Assembly: GCA_945952025.1 (NCBI GenBank)
Contig: CAMFGW010000027.1
Coordinates: 1 to 37,894, forward strand
Length of the DNA stretch: 37,894 nucleotides
Origin: an uncultured Paracoccaceae bacterium
Lineage (GTDB): Bacteria; Pseudomonadota; Alphaproteobacteria; Rhodobacterales; Rhodobacteraceae
Direction of reading: 5' to 3'
Shown here: positions 33,235 through 37,894 of the stretch, one piece after another
How the letters are laid out: each line of letters opens with the position of its first letter
How positions within the stretch are numbered: the first letter of the stretch is position 1
Notes under the pieces: generated by a model
Seen by the model: the letters and a program-made list of their open reading frames with translations, nothing else
What the model was told of the DNA's origin: nothing
Database searches by the model: none
Translations under genes and position numbers: made by a program

Positions 33235-33503
33235 TTCGCGCAACAATTGCGGCATGCCTGTGGCCGGAACCGGCAGGATGCCGCCGTCCGTTCGGCCGGG
33301 CGCGTTGGAATTTACACATATTTTCAATTAGTTAATATCTGAAAACACAGTCTTAACACAATTGGCGGGCGAACCGCCCCAATCTATCCCCAATCGAAGC
33401 CTAGCACTTTCCTCATGAACCCATGCCGCTGCCGGGCAACGGGCGACAGTCGGATCTGCCCCGACGCCATATGACCCGGCGAGACCTGTCAAATGAGGAC
33501 AAG
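33235..33503. other. Intergenic region with an AT-rich island
   Basis: About 270 bp between the GH26 terminator and the small secreted protein. Bases 33305-33365 are strikingly AT-rich (TTGGAA at 33305-33310, TATTTT, TTAATA, CTTAAC), the likely promoter zone of the downstream gene, but no hexamer pair is clearly best. It is followed by an imperfect dyad around 33361-33382 (TTGGCGG... CCGCCCCAA). The in-frame upstream ATG at 33423 is not favoured as a start. Confidence 0.4.
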
Positions 33504-33803
33504 ATGCTGTCGAACCTTGCCAAAACCGTCCCGCTGGCCGTCGTTGCTGTCTGTGCCGCACTCGTGCTTCTGCCCCAGGGCGCGATGGCCGCGCCGCGCT
33601 CGGGCGCAACCGTCCACCTGGCGAACGGCACCTCGTTCGACTGGCTGGCGCCGAAGCCCGCCGCCAAGGGTGCGCGCCTCACGAACGGCGAACTTCTGAG
33701 CTCGGACAATGCCGTTGCGCCCCAGAAGCGCTTCTTCGGCGACGGCAGCTACATCTGCACGCCCGCCGGCTTCGGCATGCGCGCCCGCTGCTTCACCCGC
33801 TGA
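33504..33803 (+). CDS. Small secreted protein, unknown function
   Basis: 99 residues with a clear signal peptide (about 1-29, ending GAMA before APRSG). The mature part of about 70 residues ends in a compact motif with two cysteines, GDGSYICTPAGFGMRARCFTR, which could form a disulphide in the periplasm. I do not recognise a named family, though short exported proteins with this kind of ending are seen in related bacteria. ATG 33504 has TGAGGA (33494-33499) ahead of it; the frame is open back to 33423, but that would bury the signal peptide behind a charged extension. Followed by a terminator, so monocistronic. Confidence 0.75.
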   Translation: MLSNLAKTVPLAVVAVCAALVLLPQGAMAAPRSGATVHLANGTSFDWLAPKPAAKGARLTNGELLSSDNAVAPQKRFFGDGSYICTPAGFGMRARCFTR

Positions 33804-33828
33804 GGGCAAGCCCCCGCGCGCAGCCAAG

Positions 33829-33850
33829 GGCCGCCTTCGGGCGGCCTTTT
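33829..33850 (+). terminator. Intrinsic terminator of the small secreted protein gene
   Basis: Stem GGCCGCC (33829-33835) / GGCGGCC (33840-33846) with a stable TTCG loop, followed by TTTTCGTTT. Confidence 0.93.
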
Positions 33851-33860
33851 CGTTTCAGGG

Positions 33861-33892
33861 CCCCTGGTCAGGACCCCTGGTCAGGACCCCTG
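33861..33892. repeat. 13-bp tandem repeat over the cytochrome c stop codon
   Basis: CCCCTGGTCAGGA at 33861-33873 and 33874-33886, then CCCCTG (33887-33892), with a further partial copy upstream. The TCA at 33881-33883 is the stop codon of the minus-strand cytochrome gene, so its last codons have been duplicated past the stop. Confidence 0.9.
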
Positions 33893-34318
33893 TATCGACC
33901 GCAGGTAAGCCGCGACAGCCAGAAGGCTCGACGGCGTGGGCACCGGCACCCCGTCGCCGGTATCGACCATGACCTGGGGCGAGGCCGCAAGCTCGGCCCC
34001 CCAGGCCGGCATCGACGAGCCGTGCGGCTTCTTGCGGTTGTAGCCGTCGATCGTCGACATGACCTGCGCCAGGGGGAAACTGCCCCCGTTTCGCGCCGCG
34101 ATCCGGGTCAGGTCGGCCGGCCGCCGTGCCATCCCCTCGGCTGCCGCCCCGTCGCCCTTGCCGCCCGGCCCGTGGCAGGTCGCGCAATGTTTGTCGTAAA
34201 GCGCCTTGCCATGCGCCACCTCGGGCGCGACAAGCGCCGCGACATTGGACCCCGTGGGCGAGCAGGCGGCCAGCCCGATCAGAAGGCCAGCAGACAGGGC
34301 AGCGAATGGGCGGTTCAT
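33881..34318 (-). CDS. Class I cytochrome c lipoprotein
   Basis: 145 residues. A lipoprotein signal with lipobox LAAC (Cys19) should anchor it to the membrane on the periplasmic side. Haem-binding C45-A-T-C48-H49 and probable axial Met103 (SSMPAWG) identify a single-haem class I cytochrome c; the PADLTRIAARNGG stretch resembles small electron carriers and oxidase-linked cytochromes. AAAGGAG precedes ATG. It lies 18 bp downstream of lolD on the same strand. No oxidase or dehydrogenase gene is adjacent, so the redox partner is unknown. Confidence 0.92.
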   Translation of the reverse strand: MNRPFAALSAGLLIGLAACSPTGSNVAALVAPEVAHGKALYDKHCATCHGPGGKGDGAAAEGMARRPADLTRIAARNGGSFPLAQVMSTIDGYNRKKPHGSSMPAWGAELAASPQVMVDTGDGVPVPTPSSLLAVAAYLRSIQGS

Positions 34319-34336
34319 GGCGGCTCCTTTGGTCCG

Positions 34337-35014
34337 TCAGGCGATACGGCCGCCGCTCAGATGGACGGTGCGGTCCATCCGCGCGGCGAGTGCAGGGTTG
34401 TGCGTGGCGATCAGCGCCGCGAGTCCGGTCTGGCGCGCCACGCCCAGAAGCAGCGCGAAGACCTGTTCGGCCGTCGCCTCATCCAGATTGCCGGTCGGCT
34501 CGTCCGCAAGCAAGAGCCTCGGCGCGTTCGCCAGCGCGCGACCAACGGCCACCCGCTGCTGCTGGCCGCCCGACAGCTCCGCCGGCCGGTGATCCAGCCG
34601 GTCGGCAAGGCCGAGCCAGCTCAGAAGCTCTGTCGCACGTGCCCGCGCCAGTCCCGCCGCGACACCGTTCGCCAGCTGCGGCAGGACGACATTCTCGCAC
34701 GCCGAAAACTCAGGTAGCAGGTGGTGGAACTGGTAGACGAAGCCCACCTCGTCGCGCCGGACTGCCGTGCGGACCGCATCCGGCTGGCCGGTCATCACCC
34801 GCCCGCCGATCACCACCTCGCCCTCGTCCGGCTGATCGAGCAGCCCCGCGATATGCAGAAGCGTGGATTTTCCCGCCCCTGACGGCGCAACCAGCGCCAC
34901 CGTCTCGCCCGCACGCACGGTCAGGTCCAGGCCCTGCAATACCAGGATCGGCGGGGCGGACCCGACCTGAAAGCGGCGGGTGATGCCCTTGAGTTCCAGC
35001 GCCGGCTCACTCAT
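34337..35014 (-). CDS. lolD: Lipoprotein-releasing ABC transporter ATPase
   Basis: 225-residue ATPase that powers release of outer-membrane lipoproteins from the inner membrane to LolA. Walker A at 43-51 (APSGAGKST; the first Gly is Ala), the LolD-type Q-loop region YQFHHLLPEF, signature LSGGQQQR and Walker B LLLADEPTGNLD. The start overlaps the lolC/E stop by 8 bp, so ATPase and permease are made together. MacB-type exporters share this fold, but the permease next door is of LolC/E type. Confidence 0.93.
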   Translation of the reverse strand: MSEPALELKGITRRFQVGSAPPILVLQGLDLTVRAGETVALVAPSGAGKSTLLHIAGLLDQPDEGEVVIGGRVMTGQPDAVRTAVRRDEVGFVYQFHHLLPEFSACENVVLPQLANGVAAGLARARATELLSWLGLADRLDHRPAELSGGQQQRVAVGRALANAPRLLLADEPTGNLDEATAEQVFALLLGVARQTGLAALIATHNPALAARMDRTVHLSGGRIA

Positions 35015-36290
35015 AGCGCAGCGCCTCGACCGGATTCAGCCGCGCCGCCCGCCGCGCTGGAAAGATCGTCACCACGAAGGACAGGAAGAGCGCGAGCCCC
35101 ATGGACTTCACGATGTCCCATGTCTGGATCTTGGCCGGCAGCCGGTAGATGCCCCGGATCGACGGGTCCCACGCCCCCCCGCCCGACAGCCAGTTCACCG
35201 CCGACATGATCGGATCGACATTCCAGGCGATCAGGCAGCCAAGGATCACGCCCAGGATCGTGCCAAGAACGCCGGTGAAGGCCCCGCACAGGAAGAAGAT
35301 GCGCAGGATCGAGCCCTGTGTCAGCCCCATGGTGCGCAGGATGCCGATGTCGCGGCCCTTGTTCTTGACCAGCATCACAAGGCCCGAGGTGATGTTCATC
35401 GTCGCGATCAGCACGATGAGTGACAGGATGACGAACATGATGTCATCCTCGATCGAGAGCGCGTTCAGGAAGGCCGACGAGGCGTCCTTCCAGGTCCAGA
35501 TGTAATGGCCCTCGCCCGCCGCCGCGATGATCGCGGGGCCCATGGCCACCAGATCGTCGGGGTTCTTCAGGAAGACGGCGATGTCGTCCGCCACGCCTTC
35601 ACGGTTGAAGTAGCTCTGCGCCTCGGCCGTCGGCATGTAGACGCGCGCGTCGTCCACGTCGGCGCGGCCGGCGGAAAAGACATAGGCCACCTTGTAGGAA
35701 TTGACGCGCGGGCTGGTGCCGAAGGCGGTCCTGGCGCCATTCGGGCTCAGAAGCTTGACCGTGTCGCCGGGGCCGACGCCGAGGGTGCGGGCGATCCCGG
35801 CGCCGATGGCGATGCCGGTTGGGAAATCCTCGATCCGGCCTTGCGTCTGGGGCGCGTCCTTGAAGGCAGGCAGGGCCGCAAGCTCGCTTTCCGGCACGCC
35901 CAGCACCTCAGCGACGTTCGCCCGGTCACCGACCGTCAGCATGCCGAATCCCACGACCCGCGGCGTGGCGCGCAGGACACCCGGCAGCGCCGCGATCCGC
36001 GCGGCCAGCGCGTCGGCATCGGCGATGGTCGCCGTCTCTGTCCCGTCTTCATTGGTGTGGAAGTCGGAATAGAGCGTCACATGCGGATTGGCGCCAAGGA
36101 TGGTCTTCACCAGCTCGTCACGAAAGCCCGCCCGCACGGCCAGCGTCGCGACCAGCGCCATGACGCCGAGGGTGATGCCGACCAGCGAAATCCAGGTCAT
36201 CACCGACACCCCGCCCTCGGACCGGCGCGCGCGCAGGTAGCGCCAGGCGATCAGGAATTCGAAGCGCGAAAAGGGGCGAGTCGTGGCCAT
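35007..36290 (-). CDS. lolC: Lipoprotein-releasing ABC transporter permease, LolC/LolE family
   Basis: 427 residues: an N-terminal membrane helix (about 30-55), a large periplasmic domain (about 60-270), and three C-terminal helices of the FtsX type (about 285-310, 330-360, 390-415). The N-terminal FEFLIAWRYLRARRSEGGVSVM is the LolC/E hallmark. Only one permease gene is present, as is common in alphaproteobacteria, where a single LolC/E-like protein probably forms a homodimer. GGAG lies 7 bases before ATG. Essential envelope function; part of the proS-DUF2937-lolC/E-lolD run. Confidence 0.92.
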   Translation of the reverse strand: MATTRPFSRFEFLIAWRYLRARRSEGGVSVMTWISLVGITLGVMALVATLAVRAGFRDELVKTILGANPHVTLYSDFHTNEDGTETATIADADALAARIAALPGVLRATPRVVGFGMLTVGDRANVAEVLGVPESELAALPAFKDAPQTQGRIEDFPTGIAIGAGIARTLGVGPGDTVKLLSPNGARTAFGTSPRVNSYKVAYVFSAGRADVDDARVYMPTAEAQSYFNREGVADDIAVFLKNPDDLVAMGPAIIAAAGEGHYIWTWKDASSAFLNALSIEDDIMFVILSLIVLIATMNITSGLVMLVKNKGRDIGILRTMGLTQGSILRIFFLCGAFTGVLGTILGVILGCLIAWNVDPIMSAVNWLSGGGAWDPSIRGIYRLPAKIQTWDIVKSMGLALFLSFVVTIFPARRAARLNPVEALRYE

Positions 36291-36358
36291 GACGGCTCCG
36301 GCTGGAAAGGCCCGCGCACCGTGGCGATGGGGGCCGGAAAGGTCAAGCGACGAGGGGC

Positions 36359-36847
36359 CTAGCCAAAGGCCCGCCGGCGGAACGGGGCGAGGATCAGGGC
36401 GATGAGCCCCACCATCAGCCCGTAGCCAAGAAGAAAGCCGATCCCGGCCGAGATCATCCCGTCGGCGGTCACCGGCACGGCGGGGCGGAAGTCGGCCCAG
36501 GTGGCCTGCAAAGTCTCGACATCCCGGAACCGCTGCGGCAGCGCCAGCCGTTCGAGCGGCGAGGCCGCGCGCAACAGCGCCAGGTCGCTGCCCACTCGGT
36601 CGGCACGGGCGAGCGTCTCGCGCATGTCGGCCTGGTGCGCAACCTGGAAGGTGCCGGCCGACAGGTTGTTCAGCGCCGCCTCGCGCGTCAAGCCGGCGGC
36701 GATCGCCGAAGCGTCGAAGGCGGTGGCGACGGCCGTCAGCGCATCGGCCTGCCCGCCCAGACGCTGCAGATATTGCTGCGAAAATTCAGGGAACTGCGAC
36801 AGGGCCACGGCCCCCGCCAGTCCAGCGACCAAGGCCAGCACCCGCAT
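36359..36847 (-). CDS. DUF2937 family membrane protein
   Basis: 162 residues with an N-terminal membrane segment (about 1-18), a central soluble helical part of about 100 residues, and a C-terminal membrane segment (about 130-153) ending in a basic tail (PFRRRAFG). The layout and the opening EFSQQYLQRLGGQADAL fit DUF2937, a family of unknown function found in alpha- and gammaproteobacteria. AGGGGGG precedes ATG. It lies 27 bp after proS and 68 bp before lolC/E. Confidence 0.85.
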   Translation of the reverse strand: MRVLALVAGLAGAVALSQFPEFSQQYLQRLGGQADALTAVATAFDASAIAAGLTREAALNNLSAGTFQVAHQADMRETLARADRVGSDLALLRAASPLERLALPQRFRDVETLQATWADFRPAVPVTADGMISAGIGFLLGYGLMVGLIALILAPFRRRAFG

Positions 36848-36874
36848 GTCGCCCCCCTTTCGCCCCGGACCACG

Positions 36875-37894
36875 TCAGCGGTGAGCGGCATAGATCCCTT
36901 CGATCCGCGCCACCGCCGCCTCGGGCGTCATCTCTTCGCTTGTCCCCGTGCGCCGGCTCGTCAGCTCGACCACGCCCTTTTCAAGGCCGCGCGGCCCGAC
37001 GGTGATGCGCCAGGGCAGGCCGATGAGGTCCATCGTGGCGAACTTCGCCCCTGCCCTCTCGTCCCGGTCGTCGTAAAGCGGCTCGAGCCCCTTGGCCATC
37101 AGCGCCTTGTAAAGCGCCTCGCAGGCCGCATCGGTCGCAGCGTCGCCCTGCTTGAGGTTGACGATCCCGGCCGGGAACGGGGTCACGCCCTCGGGCCAGA
37201 TGATACCCTTGTCGTCATGGCTGGCCTCGATGATCGCGCCCAGAAGACGGCTGACGCCGATCCCGTGCGAGCCCATGTGGACCGGCACCCGCTCGCCCTT
37301 GTCGTTGACGACATTGGCCTTCATCGGCTCGGAATATTTGGTGCCGAAGTAGAAGATCTGCCCAACCTCGATCCCGCGCCCGACCTTGCGGTGCGCCTCG
37401 GGGATCTGGTCGAAGAGTGCGGCGTCATGGGTTTCGTCGGTCCGCGCGTAAAGCGAGGTGAACTCGCGGCAGACGCCTTCGACCTCGGCGCGGTTGTCGT
37501 AGTCGACCTCGCGGTTGCCGAGCTTCAGGCTGGTCACGCGGTCGTCGTAGAAGACCTCGCTCTCGCCCGTCTGCGCCAAGACCAGGAATTCGTGCGTATT
37601 GTCGCCGCCGATGGGGCCAGAGGCCGCGCGCATCGGTATCGCGGTCAGGCCCATGCGTTCATAGGTGCGCAGGTAGCTGACCATGTGGCGGTTGTAGGCG
37701 TGGAGCGCGGCTTCCTTGTCCACGTCGAAATTGTAGCCGTCCTTCATCAGGAATTCGCGGCCGCGCATGACGCCGAAGCGCGGGCGCACCTCGTCGCGGA
37801 ACTTCCACTGGATGTGGTAGAGCGTCAGCGGCAGGTCCTTGTAGCTGCCGACATGGGCGCGGAAGATGTCGGTGATCATCTCCTCGTTGGTCGG
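36875..37894 (-). CDS. proS: Proline-tRNA ligase, C-terminal part (5' end outside window)
   Basis: Charges tRNA-Pro with proline. 339 codons are visible; the frame enters the window reading PTNEEM, the class II TNEE motif just upstream of motif 2, so about the first 100 residues are missing. Motif 2 is [23 protein letters not shown] and motif 3 is [16 protein letters not shown]. There is no editing-domain insertion between them, as in the short alphaproteobacterial ProS. The C-terminal anticodon-binding domain (about the last 100 residues) is complete. First gene of the minus-strand run into DUF2937 and lolC/E. The ATG at 37879 is internal, not the start. Confidence 0.96.
   Translation of the reverse strand, partial: PTNEEMITDIFRAHVGSYKDLPLTLYHIQWKFRDEVRPRFGVMRGREFLMKDGYNFDVDKEAALHAYNRHMVSYLRTYERMGLTAIPMRAASGPIGGDNTHEFLVLAQTGESEVFYDDRVTSLKLGNREVDYDNRAEVEGVCREFTSLYARTDETHDAALFDQIPEAHRKVGRGIEVGQIFYFGTKYSEPMKANVVNDKGERVPVHMGSHGIGVSRLLGAIIEASHDDKGIIWPEGVTPFPAGIVNLKQGDAATDAACEALYKALMAKGLEPLYDDRDERAGAKFATMDLIGLPWRITVGPRGLEKGVVELTSRRTGTSEEMTPEAAVARIEGIYAAHR

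Noticed and set aside
1-37894. CRISPR array, prophage, insertion sequence or tRNA gene
   Set aside because: No spaced direct repeats, transposase, integrase, terminal inverted repeats or cloverleaf sequence were found on either strand.

Overview
This GC-rich window reads as a chromosomal segment of a Rhodobacteraceae/Paracoccaceae alphaproteobacterium. The reasons are the alphaproteobacterial-type proS-DUF2937-lolCE-lolD run, a PdeM nuclease gene, a VPLPA-type sorting tail, a soxBDAG sarcosine oxidase operon and a bacterial trimethylamine monooxygenase. Genus cannot be fixed by reading alone. No rRNA, tRNA, CRISPR array, transposase or integrase gene was seen.

Layout. 1-3.7 kb: the C-terminal part of an Ala/Pro-rich protein, hpd (tyrosine catabolism) divergent from an Lrp/AsnC regulator with a leaderless-looking promoter, and pdeM. 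3.7-8.9 kb: soxB-soxD-soxA-soxG, ended by a strong terminator, with two 12-bp direct repeats 21 bp apart in front. 9.0-14.4 kb: a PotABCD-type ABC importer followed by an amidase-signature enzyme. 14.3-17.1 kb: a solute-binding-fold protein without a signal peptide, divergent from tmm. 17.2-24.9 kb: a serine-cycle cluster. On the minus strand are sga-mtkA-mtkB and hprA; on the plus strand are a LuxR/FixJ-type regulator, mclA and gckA. The two arms diverge from a region with GGTAGGT-type half-sites, including a perfect 8-6-8 inverted repeat. 24.9-27.2 kb: a GntR/FCD regulator and a SpuC-like polyamine aminotransferase, both with TTGATCAA palindromes at their promoters. 27.3-33.2 kb: an exported VPLPA-tail protein, then an exopolysaccharide module (degenerate epimerase, GalE, membrane GT2 synthase, GH26 hydrolase). 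33.5-37.9 kb: a small secreted protein, then on the minus strand a lipoprotein cytochrome c, lolD, lolC/E, DUF2937 and the C-terminal part of proS.

How the genes fit together (inference). Sarcosine oxidase yields glycine plus a one-carbon unit (5,10-methylene-THF or formaldehyde), which are the two inputs of serine hydroxymethyltransferase. The serine-cycle genes here then take serine to hydroxypyruvate, glycerate and 2-phosphoglycerate (Sga, HprA, GckA), and malate to malyl-CoA, acetyl-CoA and glyoxylate (MtkAB, MclA). Tmm oxidises trimethylamine to its N-oxide, the entry to another source of one-carbon units. The window therefore looks like a methylated-amine assimilation island, next to polyamine uptake and transamination genes. 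mtdA, fch, ftfL, ppc, glyA and the gamma-glutamylmethylamide or TMAO demethylase genes are not in the window.

The items most worth a second look are the orphan regulator with its operator-like repeats, the 12-bp minisatellite across the mclA stop codon and gckA 5' end, the GntR palindromes, the cysteine-free SoxD and the epimerase lacking its catalytic Tyr and Lys.
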